Shown one piece after another: positions 1-7,608 of a DNA stretch of 64,000 nucleotides. Each line of letters starts with the position of its first letter. The first letter of the stretch is position 1. This DNA comes from Acidobacteriota bacterium (GTDB taxonomy: Bacteria; Acidobacteriota; Thermoanaerobaculia; UBA5066). The DNA lies in assembly GCA_008363385.1 (NCBI GenBank), contig RHKY01000039.1, forward strand, positions 21,001-85,000, in the 5' to 3' direction. Under the pieces are notes generated by a model, which saw only the letters and a list, made by a program, of their open reading frames with translations, searched no databases and was not told where the DNA came from. The position numbers were made by a program, and so were the translations under genes.

Positions 1-241
1 CGAGCTCGACGACGTTCACGCCCGCGATCGCGGCGTCGAGAGGGTCCTTCCCTTCGATCAGCGCCTGCCGGGCGACCTTCGCTGCCTCGACGCCGTTGTG
101 GGAGGTGACGATCCGCAATCCGGCGGCCGGCGCGGCGGCGGGGGCCGCCGGCTCGTCGGCTCCGGCCGGCAGCGCCGCGCCGACGCCCGCGAGCGCCGCC
201 GTGCCGATCAGGTCGCGGCGGGTCGGCCTCGGATCCGCCAC
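1..241 (-). CDS. N-terminal part of an exported glycosylasparaginase-like Ntn hydrolase (cut by window start)
   Basis: Only the first 80 codons are in the window. The protein opens with a probable Tat signal (TRRDLIGTAAL followed by an Ala-rich hydrophobic stretch and an ALPAGA cleavage region). It continues with VTSHNGVEAAKVA and PLDAAIAGVNVVE. The second segment resembles the N-terminal part of the glycosylasparaginase / isoaspartyl peptidase family (ALDAVEAGV...VVE), whose members self-cleave and hydrolyse N4-glycosylated or isoaspartyl asparagine. The catalytic Thr lies outside the window, so activity cannot be judged. The start is GTG at 239-241, four bases after the stop of the upstream receiver-like gene, so the two are probably cotranscribed. 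The family call is inference from a short segment. Confidence 0.6.
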   Translation of the reverse strand, partial: MADPRPTRRDLIGTAALAGVGAALPAGADEPAAPAAAPAAGLRIVTSHNGVEAAKVARQALIEGKDPLDAAIAGVNVVEL

Positions 242-245
242 CGGC

Positions 246-659
246 TCACTCTTCGGGGAGCTCGGGCTCCTCGCTCGCGGTCCTCACGCCGCCGGGAAGC
301 GCGTGCTCCAGGACGATGTCGGCGAGGCGCTCGGCGAAGGAGGAGCGGGGGAGGACGCCCGCCAGCCCCAGGGCGTCCGCCTTCTCCTTGAGGTCCTTGC
401 GGACGTGCTCGAAGTAGGCGTAGACGGGGATCTCGCGCGTCGAGGCGCCCTTCCGCCAGGCCGCCAGGGCGGGGAACGGGTCCTTCTTCAGCGCGAGGTC
501 GGCGAGGAGGACGCCCACGGACTCCGCGGGCGCCGCCCCGGCCAGCTCGGCGGGGTCCGAGACGAAGACGACCCCGGCCTGGGCCGACCGGACGGCGTGC
601 TCGATCTTGGCTCTCCAGAAGAGGTCGTCGACGAGGGCCACGACGGTCTTGTGCAGCAC
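246..659 (-). CDS. Degenerate response-regulator-receiver-like protein, 137 aa
   Basis: This single-domain protein has the spacing of a CheY-like receiver. An acidic pair D11-D12 follows the first strand, D54 (LLADL) sits where the phospho-acceptor should be, and VLPRSS near residue 102 occupies the fifth-strand position. The usual invariant Lys is Arg105 and the Thr/Ser switch position is replaced within VYAYFE, so phosphorylation signalling may be lost. No output domain is present. The start is GTG at 657-659 behind GGAGGA. The downstream gene begins four bases after its stop, which suggests an operon with the glycosylasparaginase-like gene. The fold is inferred from pattern only; it could be a Rossmann-like domain of another kind. 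Confidence 0.6.
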   Translation of the reverse strand: MLHKTVVALVDDLFWRAKIEHAVRSAQAGVVFVSDPAELAGAAPAESVGVLLADLALKKDPFPALAAWRKGASTREIPVYAYFEHVRKDLKEKADALGLAGVLPRSSFAERLADIVLEHALPGGVRTASEEPELPEE

Positions 660-851
660 GAGGCTCCTCCGGAAAGGCTTATTCCGCCCCGTCGGACGAT
701 CGACACACGGGAGCGCAGCAGCAGTATACGGCGGCCCCGGCGGCGCCGGCCCGGGACCGGAAGGCGCTCCGGATTCGACAGTTGCGCCGCGGGGTGTCAC
801 ACTTCCCGTTTGGCATCCCCCACCTTTCCGTGACGAGAGGATGTTCGCGAG

Positions 852-2921
852 ATGAGCGAGACGCCCCACAAGCCCGTCGTCCCCGACGAGACGACGATGA
901 CGGAGTTCACCGTCCGTGCCCTCCTCCTCGGCCTCCTGATGTGCGTGGTCCTGGGAGCGGCCAACGCCTACCTCGGCCTGAGGGCCGGGATGACGATCGC
1001 CGCCACGTACCCGGCCGCGGTCATCGGGATGGCGGTCCTCCGGGTCGTCAAGGGCTCCCTCCTCGAGGAGAACTTCGCCCGGACGGTCGGCTCGATCGGC
1101 GAGTCCGTCGCCGCCGGCGCGATCTTCACCATCCCGGCCTTCGTGATCCTCGGGATGTGGAAGTTCGAGTCGTTCACGTGGAAGGAGTACCTCACCTCCA
1201 CGGCGCTGATGATGCTCGGCGGCATCCTCGGGATCCTCTTCGTCACGATCCTCCGGCGCGTGATGGTCGAGGACCGGTCGCTGCCGTTCCCGGAGTCGGT
1301 CGCCGCGAGCGAGATCCACAAGGCCGGCCAGCGCGGGGCCGACGCCGCCGTCCAGCTCTTCAAGGCGATGGGGGTCGGGGCCCTGATCAAGCTCCTGGGC
1401 GACGCGGGGGTCTTCCGGGCCTCGAACGACTTCCACCTGGCCGTCGGGAAGCTCAAGGAGAGCTTCGTGAGGCTCGGCCTGACGAAGGACGCCCACCAGA
1501 TCGGCGCGGGCGGCGTGACGACGATCTCGGCCCCGGCGGCCACCCCGGCCTACCTCGGCGTCGGCTACATCATCGGCCCCGAGCTGGGCGCCCTGAACTT
1601 CGCGGGCGGGCTCCTGGCGTGGGGGCTCTTCGTCCCGCTCCTCGTCTTCTTCCTCGGGCCCCACCACATCGGCGACTACACCGGCGCCGACGGGGCGCAG
1701 GACTGGGCGGGCCTGGCGGGCCACCTCTACCGGTACATCGTCCGCCCGATCGCGGTGGGCGGCATGCTCGTCGGGGCCTGCTTCACGCTCTGGAAGATGC
1801 GGAAGAACCTGGTCCTCGGCATCAAGCGGGGCGTGGCGGACGTGAAGAAGTCGGCCACGGCGGCCGAGACGTCGCTGAGGACCGAGAAGGACCTCGCGTT
1901 CCGGACGGTCCTCTTCGGGATCGCGGTCGTCTTCCTCCTCATGGTGGCGCTCTACTTCTACTTCACCGAGATGGTCCTCGGGGCGATCCTGGCCGCGGTC
2001 GTCATGCTCGTGACCGGCTTCTTCTTCGCGGCCGTCTCGGGGAACCTCGTCGGCCTGATCGGCTCGTCGAACAACCCGATCTCGGGGCTGACGCTCGCCA
2101 CCACGATCGTCGCCGCGCTGACGATGGTCATCGTCGGCGTGAAGGGCCCGGCGGGGGTGGCGGCCGTCCTCGGCGTCGCCGCGGTCGTCTGCGTCTCGTC
2201 GGCCGTGGCCGGCGAGATGCTGCAGGACCTCAAGGTGGGGCACATCCTGGGCGGCACCCCCTGGAAGATGCAGCTCGGCGACATCCTCGGCGTCCTGATG
2301 GCCGGCCTCGTCCTCTTCTTCCCCCTCTACCTCCTCCACACGTCCGACGTCGCGGCGAACCCGGGGACGGGCGGCTTCGGCGGCAAGAACCTCCCCGCGC
2401 CGCAGGCGGGCCTTATGGCCGCCCTCTCGCAGGGGATCGTCGGCGGCGAGATGGCCTGGCCCCTCGTCATCGTCGGGATCGCGATGGGGATCTCCCTGAT
2501 CCTGATCCGGGTCAAGAGCCCGATGCTCTTCTCGGTCGGGATGTACCTGCCGCTCGAGACGACGTTCGCGATCTTCATCGGCGGCCTGATCCGCGGCCTC
2601 GTCGACAAGCTGACCGTCTCGCGCGGGCACAACGACGCGCAGAAGGCCCGCGTGGAGAACGCCGGCGTCCTCGCCGCCTCGGGCCTGATCGCGGGCGAGG
2701 CGCTCATGGGCCTCTGCGTGGCGGGCGTCGTCGCCTACCGGACCGGCTACCTGAAGATCGGCGCCGACCAGGCCCCCTTCCCGCAGGTGCCGGGCTTCTC
2801 GGCGATCGCCCCCTGGCTGGCGATCCCGGTGATGGCGATCCTGGCCCTCTACCTCGTCCTCGTCCCGCTCCGGAAGGCCGGGGCGGCCGACGAGCCGGCG
2901 CCTCCGACGGCCGTCATGTAG
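852..2921 (+). CDS. OPT family oligopeptide / metal-chelate transporter
   Basis: The 689-residue product is a multi-pass membrane protein, very hydrophobic throughout, with the opening FTVRALLLGLL...ANAYLGLRAGMT that is characteristic of prokaryotic OPT transporters. Later segments such as IGSSNNPISG and SPMLFSVGMYLPLET also match this family. The length is in the usual range for the bacterial group. Family members import small peptides or metal chelates by proton symport; the substrate here cannot be read from sequence. It is divergent from the receiver-like gene, with 192 bases between them, and is followed by a strong hairpin that probably ends its transcript. Confidence 0.92.
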   Translation: MSETPHKPVVPDETTMTEFTVRALLLGLLMCVVLGAANAYLGLRAGMTIAATYPAAVIGMAVLRVVKGSLLEENFARTVGSIGESVAAGAIFTIPAFVILGMWKFESFTWKEYLTSTALMMLGGILGILFVTILRRVMVEDRSLPFPESVAASEIHKAGQRGADAAVQLFKAMGVGALIKLLGDAGVFRASNDFHLAVGKLKESFVRLGLTKDAHQIGAGGVTTISAPAATPAYLGVGYIIGPELGALNFAGGLLAWGLFVPLLVFFLGPHHIGDYTGADGAQDWAGLAGHLYRYIVRPIAVGGMLVGACFTLWKMRKNLVLGIKRGVADVKKSATAAETSLRTEKDLAFRTVLFGIAVVFLLMVALYFYFTEMVLGAILAAVVMLVTGFFFAAVSGNLVGLIGSSNNPISGLTLATTIVAALTMVIVGVKGPAGVAAVLGVAAVVCVSSAVAGEMLQDLKVGHILGGTPWKMQLGDILGVLMAGLVLFFPLYLLHTSDVAANPGTGGFGGKNLPAPQAGLMAALSQGIVGGEMAWPLVIVGIAMGISLILIRVKSPMLFSVGMYLPLETTFAIFIGGLIRGLVDKLTVSRGHNDAQKARVENAGVLAASGLIAGEALMGLCVAGVVAYRTGYLKIGADQAPFPQVPGFSAIAPWLAIPVMAILALYLVLVPLRKAGAADEPAPPTAVM

Positions 2922-2947
2922 CCCCGCTCCTCTTCCCGGGTCTTCCT

Positions 2948-2977
2948 CGACGGGCCGCGGGCGACCGCGGCCCGTCG
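2948..2977. terminator. Perfect 13-bp hairpin after the OPT gene
   Basis: CGACGGGCCGCGG is followed by a GCGA loop and its exact reverse complement. The stem starts 26 bases after the OPT stop codon. There is no T run after it, so it may act as an intrinsic terminator of the U-poor type or as an mRNA-stabilising stem. Confidence 0.6.
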
Positions 2978-2998
2978 GCTTGTCCGTCCCGGGTGTGC

Positions 2999-3004
2999 CA
3001 GACT
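2999..3004 (+). promoter_or_regulatory. Candidate -10 element of the CPBP gene
   Basis: CAGACT lies six bases before the GTG start and is preceded by TGC, giving an extended -10 look. Almost the same string (TGCCAGAATCGGCCC) precedes the gene at 10770. No Shine-Dalgarno is present, so the transcript may be leaderless. Confidence 0.4.
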
Positions 3005-3010
3005 CGGCCC

Positions 3011-3910
3011 GTGGCGCAACGCAACGGCGACGTCGACGCCGCGCGCCGGGCCCGCGCGCGGAAGGGCCTCCTCGTCTACTTCGCGGTCCTCGTCCCGCTC
3101 AGCGCCGCGGTCGAGGGGGCGATGCTCTCGACCGGGAGGCCGATCGGCGAGTCGACCCTCCTCGTCTTCCTCCTGATGTGGAGCCCGGCCGTCGCCTCTG
3201 CCGTCGCGCGGCTCGTCCTGCGCGAGGGGATCCGCGATGTCTCGTTCCGGGTCGGGGGGCGGACGGGCCTCGCGGCGCTCGGTCTCGCCTGGGTCTACCC
3301 TCTCCCGGTGGCGCTCGTGGCCTACGGCGCCGCGTGGGGGAGCGGCCTGGCGGCGTTCCGGCTCCCCTCCGAGCTCGCGGGCCTCCCCCTGGGATCGCCG
3401 TTCCTCGCCCTCGTCCTGACGATGGCCACGCTCGGGACCCTCCTGTCGTGCCTTTCGGCCGCGGGCGAGGAGATCGGCTGGCGGGGGTACATGCTGACGC
3501 GCCTCGTGGAAGCCGGAGTGCCGCAGCCGGCCCTCCTCTCCGGCGTCCTCTGGGCGGCCTGGCACCTCCCGCTCATCCTCTCGGGACAGTACGCCGCCGG
3601 GCCGAAGCCCCAGCTCTCGGCCGCCGCCTTCGTCGGGACGGTCGTGGCGATCGCCTGGGTGATGGCCCGTCTGAGGCTGGAGAGCGGGAGCGTCTGGCCG
3701 GCGGTCCTCCTCCACGGCTCCTGGAACGCCGTCGTGCACGGGGCGTTCGACGCCTCGACCGCCGAGCCCGGGATCTGGGTGGGGGAGGGCGGCCTCCTCG
3801 TCCTCCTCGTCAACGGAGCGCTCGCGCTCCTGGTGGTCCGGGGGCGGTGGCCGTTCCGCAGGTCCCCCGCGGAGGCCCCGTTCGGCGGCCACGGGACGGG
3901 CGCGGCGTAG
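3011..3910 (+). CDS. CPBP family intramembrane glutamic protease
   Basis: This 299-residue multi-pass membrane protein carries the three conserved elements of the CPBP (CAAX protease / bacteriocin-processing) family. They are E153-E154-x3-R158 in GEEIGWRGYM, H185 in AAWHLPL, and H235-x3-N239 in LLHGSWNAV. All expected catalytic residues are present, so it should be an active membrane protease. The target is unknown; family members act in prenyl-protein processing, peptide maturation or immunity. The GTG start at 3011 was chosen because it gives an N-terminal basic segment directly before the first membrane span and has a -10-like element six bases upstream. The gene stands alone between the OPT terminator and a convergent exonuclease gene. 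Confidence 0.88.
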   Translation: MAQRNGDVDAARRARARKGLLVYFAVLVPLSAAVEGAMLSTGRPIGESTLLVFLLMWSPAVASAVARLVLREGIRDVSFRVGGRTGLAALGLAWVYPLPVALVAYGAAWGSGLAAFRLPSELAGLPLGSPFLALVLTMATLGTLLSCLSAAGEEIGWRGYMLTRLVEAGVPQPALLSGVLWAAWHLPLILSGQYAAGPKPQLSAAAFVGTVVAIAWVMARLRLESGSVWPAVLLHGSWNAVVHGAFDASTAEPGIWVGEGGLLVLLVNGALALLVVRGRWPFRRSPAEAPFGGHGTGAA

Positions 3911-3917
3911 ACCGAGG

Positions 3918-4619
3918 TCAGCGCCGGGGGCCGGCGCCCAGGAGCGGAAGGAGGGTCGCCTCGAGCCGCGCGTAGAGCGCCGCCGTCGCCTCGACGTCCC
4001 GCCGGCAGTACTCCAGGATCTCGGGGAGCCGCCCCTGCCGGTACGCCTCTCCGACGACGTGCCCGTGCATCTCGCCGCTCTTGGGCGACGGGATGCCGAA
4101 CGCCACGCACGCGGCGTGGAGCGTCGGCGTCTGCGCCCGGTCGACGGCGCCGAAGAACGTCAACGCCTCCTTCAGGTCGACGTGCTCGGCGAGCGAGTAG
4201 CGGTAGCCCGTGAGGTTCCGCGAGGGGGCGACGCCGTGAACGGCGCTCCTCACGGAGAGGAAGGGGCCGTCGAAGGTCCGGCCGTTGTACGTGACGACGC
4301 GGTCGTACCGGGCGAGGTCCGCCCAGAACTCCCGGAGCATCTCCGCCTCGGACGTTCCGACGCGCTGGAAGAGGCCGTCCGGGGAGACCGACTCGGCCCG
4401 CTCCGGCGCCTCGTACCAGACCTTCCCGCGGCCCGTCGCGGGGTTGAGCATCGCGACGACGATCACCTTCGCCGCGTAAGGGGAGAGAGAGCGCCACTCC
4501 TTCTTGGCCCGGTACTCCGCCCCCGTCGCGGCGCCCCGCGTCAGCCAATCGCGGAGCATCGGGTCGAGGTCGAGCCACGGCAGGCCGACCGTCTCGACGT
4601 CGAAGACGACGGTGCTCAC
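3918..4619 (-). CDS. Predicted 3'-5' exonuclease, PolB-like RNase H fold
   Basis: The 233-residue protein has the Exo I motif FDVET (D7 and E9) at the N terminus, an Exo II-type TYNGRTFDGP motif in the middle, and an Exo III-type YCRRDVEAT motif near the C terminus. The domain therefore looks intact. The pattern matches the family of stand-alone predicted exonucleases related to the proofreading domain of DNA polymerase B. A role in DNA repair or nucleic acid turnover is inferred from the family. The start is GTG at 4617-4619. The gene lies 14 bases after the stop of the hydrolase gene on the same strand, so cotranscription is likely. Confidence 0.82.
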   Translation of the reverse strand: MSTVVFDVETVGLPWLDLDPMLRDWLTRGAATGAEYRAKKEWRSLSPYAAKVIVVAMLNPATGRGKVWYEAPERAESVSPDGLFQRVGTSEAEMLREFWADLARYDRVVTYNGRTFDGPFLSVRSAVHGVAPSRNLTGYRYSLAEHVDLKEALTFFGAVDRAQTPTLHAACVAFGIPSPKSGEMHGHVVGEAYRQGRLPEILEYCRRDVEATAALYARLEATLLPLLGAGPRR

Positions 4620-4633
4620 GTCCCCCCCGCCCC

Positions 4634-5500
4634 TCACGGCGCCGCGGGCGCGTCGGCGCCGGGCGCGGGCTCCGCCGCGGGCGGCGGGACGGCCCCGAGC
4701 CGCTCGGCGATCCAGTCCAGCGCCGCCGCGCGTGTGTCGGGGTGCTGCTCGAAGACCGCCAGGTTGTGGGCCGCGCCCGGGACGAGGACGAGGCGCTTCG
4801 GCTCGCGGCCCGCCGCGTCCAGGGCCCGGGCCGAGGCCTCCCGCCCCGGGTCCTCGACGGCGGCCACGAGGAGCGTGGACCTCGGCTCGGGGAGCGTCCC
4901 CCCGGAGAGGTCCGCGAGCTTCTCGGCGTTGGCCGAGACCGCCACGGCCGCGTCGGCCCACCCGCGGGCCGCCGCCAGGACCGCGAGGTTCCCCCCCGCG
5001 GACAGGCCGACGACGCCCACGCGCGGGGCGCGGGCGCGGAGCCAGGCGCAGGCGGCCTCCACGTCGCGGGGGAAGCCGTTCGGGTCGGAGAGGAGGCGCG
5101 GGACGAGCTTGACGCTGCCGCCCGCGGCCCGCCGCGTCGACTCGCCGTGCCCGCGGAGGTCGATGGCGAGCGCGGCGAGGCCCTTCTCCGCCCAGGCCGG
5201 GAGGAGGTCCGCCCACTCGCGCCGCTCGCGCGAGAAGTCGTGGAGGAGGAGGACGGCGGGGGCGCCCTGGCCGGCCGGCGACGGCCGGAACGTCCCCGCG
5301 AGCGTCACCCCGTCGGACGTCGGGAAGGTGACCTTGAACGGGTCGGGGGGCCTCGGGACCGCCGTCGGCGTCGGGGCCTTGCGGCGCTTCTTCTTCTTCG
5401 TCGCCGCCCCCGCGTCCGGCGCCAGGAGGGCGCCGAGAAGCAGGGCGGCGGCCCCGAGGGCCGCCGCTCTCTGCAAGCGGGGTCGGGAGACGGCCGTCAC
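4634..5500 (-). CDS. Exported alpha/beta hydrolase (dienelactone hydrolase-like)
   Basis: The 288-residue precursor begins with a hydrophobic export signal (AAALGAAALLLGALLAPDAGA) that is followed by a KKKKRRK basic patch and a proline-rich linker. The hydrolase domain has LLLHDFS at the oxyanion strand, the nucleophile elbow GLSAGGN, an acidic turn in AAVEDPG and the catalytic His in GAAHNLAV. The substrate is unknown. Its GTG start overlaps the stop of the upstream membrane-protein gene by four bases (GTGA), so the two are translationally coupled and probably act together at the cell envelope. Confidence 0.85.
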   Translation of the reverse strand: MTAVSRPRLQRAAALGAAALLLGALLAPDAGAATKKKKRRKAPTPTAVPRPPDPFKVTFPTSDGVTLAGTFRPSPAGQGAPAVLLLHDFSRERREWADLLPAWAEKGLAALAIDLRGHGESTRRAAGGSVKLVPRLLSDPNGFPRDVEAACAWLRARAPRVGVVGLSAGGNLAVLAAARGWADAAVAVSANAEKLADLSGGTLPEPRSTLLVAAVEDPGREASARALDAAGREPKRLVLVPGAAHNLAVFEQHPDTRAAALDWIAERLGAVPPPAAEPAPGADAPAAP

Positions 5501-6525
5501 TTCGGCCGGAAGCCGCTTCCGAAGAAGAAGAGGACGTGGTCGTGGGCGTAGTGGACGAGGAGGAACGACAGGACGACGGCGTAGTAGCTCGGCTCGGCCG
5601 GGAGCTTCAGGAGGACCGTCAGGAGGAGGATCAGGAGCGTTGCGCCCGTCGTCAGGAGGAGGTTCCAGCCGTAGTACTTGAAGAAGAGGCCGGGCCGGGC
5701 CATCCGCTGCACGAGGCCGGAGCCGACGCCCCCGGAGGCGTTGTCCTGCTGGAGGATCAGGAACGTCAGGCCGAGGTACTGGAACGAGTGCCAGGCGTTG
5801 AAGCCCTGGAAGGAGACGGACAGCTCCGGAAGGCGCGTGACGGCGAGCGCCACGCCGACCGTCAGCGCCATGAAGCCGACGTACGGGAGACCGACCTCGC
5901 GGCGCCGGACCTGGTTCACCGTCAGGACGATCCAGGCGGCCAGGAGCCCCGCCGTCAGGACCGCGAAGGAGTGGGCGAACCAGTCGTGCTTGAGGAACGG
6001 CGGGAACCAGAGCACGACCTCGCCGATCCGGAAGGTCCCCGCCACGTGGCGGTACATCGCGTAGCTGTAGAGGGCCGAGCCGATGACCGAGAAGTCGAGC
6101 AGGCGCTGCCACGCCCGGGCCGCCCCGCCCTTCTCGCGGTAGAGGTAGGCGATGTAGGAGGCCTGGTCGCAGACGTGGATCGAGGCCCAGGTGAAGAAGA
6201 AGGTCAGGAGCCAGGGGAAGGCGAAGACGGCCCCCAGGACGACCAGGGTCGGGACGACGACGACGGGCGCCCAGGTCACGGCGGGGTGCAGCTGCCTGAA
6301 GCGCGGCTCGAAGACCGTCTTCAGGAAGGTGGCGTACATGTGGGGCCCGCCGATCAGGAGCGTGATCAGGAGGTCCACGGCCCCGGCGGTCGTGTGGCCG
6401 ATCGTGTGGACGAGGGGCGGGACGGCCACCAGGACGGCCGAGAGGGTGAGCCATGTGAGGTCCCATCGGGGCGTCAGCACCCAGCTCCGGGAGGGGGTGG
6501 GGGCGCTCAGGACGGTCGAGCTCAT
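5497..6525 (-). CDS. Multi-pass membrane protein with conserved-looking histidines, function unknown
   Basis: I do not recognise this 342-residue protein. It has about nine hydrophobic segments. Histidines sit at segment ends: GGPHMYATF near the N terminus, WASIHVCDQASY, FLKHDWFAHSF, AWHSFQYLG, and VHYAHDHVLFF near the C terminus. Such clusters can bind metal or haem, as in membrane-bound desaturases or Brp/Blh-type carotenoid oxygenases, but no signature of either family is complete. The ATG start is preceded by GAGGAGT. Its stop overlaps the start of the hydrolase gene in a GTGA junction. It is divergent from nadA. Confidence 0.8.
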   Translation of the reverse strand: MSSTVLSAPTPSRSWVLTPRWDLTWLTLSAVLVAVPPLVHTIGHTTAGAVDLLITLLIGGPHMYATFLKTVFEPRFRQLHPAVTWAPVVVVPTLVVLGAVFAFPWLLTFFFTWASIHVCDQASYIAYLYREKGGAARAWQRLLDFSVIGSALYSYAMYRHVAGTFRIGEVVLWFPPFLKHDWFAHSFAVLTAGLLAAWIVLTVNQVRRREVGLPYVGFMALTVGVALAVTRLPELSVSFQGFNAWHSFQYLGLTFLILQQDNASGGVGSGLVQRMARPGLFFKYYGWNLLLTTGATLLILLLTVLLKLPAEPSYYAVVLSFLLVHYAHDHVLFFFGSGFRPK

Positions 6526-6606
6526 CGCGGACTCCTCGAGCCGCGGAGGATAGCAAAGGGAATCGGGCCTCCGGCCTCGCCGGACGGCGTCCGCCGGGGG
6601 TCGAAA

Positions 6607-6612
6607 TAGAAT
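6607..6612 (+). promoter_or_regulatory. Candidate -10 element of nadA (leaderless type)
   Basis: TAGAAT ends six bases before the nadA ATG and no Shine-Dalgarno lies between, so transcription would start at or next to the start codon. Confidence 0.5.
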
Positions 6613-6618
6613 GAGTGC

Positions 6619-7605
6619 ATGACCGACGTCGTGTCCGCGCCCGGGCCCCGGATCCCGGACGACCTCGAGGGGGCGATCCGGGAGCTGAAGGCGGAGCGGG
6701 ACGCCGTCGTCCTGGCCCACTACTACCAGGAGTCCGAGCTGCAGGAGATCGCCGACTTCGTCGGCGACTCGCTGGAGCTGGCCCGGAGGGGGACGAAGGC
6801 GACCCAGTCGGTGATCGCCTTCTGCGGCGTCCACTTCATGGCCGAGACGGCCAAGATCCTGAACCCCGAGAAGACCGTCGTCGTCCCGGACCTCGAGGCG
6901 GGCTGCTCGCTGGCCGACGGCTGCCCGGCGCCGCTCTTCGTCGAGTGGCTCAAGAAGTACCCCGGCCACACGGTCGTCAGCTACATCAACTGCTCGGCCG
7001 CGGTGAAGGCGCACTCGGACGTCATCGTCACCTCCTCCTCGGCCGAGGTGATCCTGAGGCAGATCCCCGACCCGGTCGTCTTCGCCCCGGACCGGAACCT
7101 CGCGGCGTGGGTCGAGAAGCGGCTCGGCCGGAAGTTCGTCGTCTGGCCCGGGACCTGCGTCGTCCACGAGACCTTCTCGGAGAGGAAGCTCGTCGAGCTG
7201 ACCGTCCGCCACCCCCACGCCGAGGTGATCGCCCACCCCGAGTGCGACGAGCGGGTCCTCCGGCTCGCGTCCTTCGTCGGCTCCACGTCGGCGCTCCTGA
7301 AGCGGGTCGTCGAGTCGGAGAAGCGCTCGTTCATCGTCGCCACCGAGGAGGGGATCCTCCACCAGATGCGCAAGGCCGCCCCCGGCAAGGAGCTGATCGC
7401 AGCGCCGCCGGACGAGTCCTGCTCGTGCAACACCTGTCCGCACATGAAGCGGAACACGCTCGAGAAGCTCTACCTCGCCCTGCGCGACCTCGCCCCGAGG
7501 GTCGAGGTGCCCGAGGAGGTCCGCGTGAGGGCGAAGAAGCCGATCGACCGGATGCTCGAGATGACCTCCGGCCTCGCGCTCTCCCCGGTCGCCGGGCGCT
7601 CCTGA
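6619..7605 (+). CDS. nadA: Quinolinate synthase NadA
   Basis: This enzyme condenses iminoaspartate with dihydroxyacetone phosphate to make quinolinate, the second step of de novo NAD synthesis. The 328-residue protein has the family hallmarks VLAHYYQ, FVGDSLELA, FMAETAKIL and DEETF-like VVHETFS. The 4Fe-4S ligands are visible as C96 in AGCSLADGC, C180 in GTCVVHE, and the C-terminal CSCNTC group (C268, C270, C273). No nadB or nadC is in the window. The ATG at 6619 follows a TAGAAT element by six bases, so the message is probably leaderless. A phosphatase gene starts three bases after the stop. Confidence 0.96.
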   Translation: MTDVVSAPGPRIPDDLEGAIRELKAERDAVVLAHYYQESELQEIADFVGDSLELARRGTKATQSVIAFCGVHFMAETAKILNPEKTVVVPDLEAGCSLADGCPAPLFVEWLKKYPGHTVVSYINCSAAVKAHSDVIVTSSSAEVILRQIPDPVVFAPDRNLAAWVEKRLGRKFVVWPGTCVVHETFSERKLVELTVRHPHAEVIAHPECDERVLRLASFVGSTSALLKRVVESEKRSFIVATEEGILHQMRKAAPGKELIAAPPDESCSCNTCPHMKRNTLEKLYLALRDLAPRVEVPEEVRVRAKKPIDRMLEMTSGLALSPVAGRS

Positions 7606-7608
7606 GCG

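Noticed and set aside
246-2630. Long open frame on the minus strand across the OPT gene
   Set aside because: Its protein is low-complexity, rich in Asp, Arg, Glu and His, as expected for a shadow of a GC-rich gene. Only the last 138 codons (246-659) look like a real protein.
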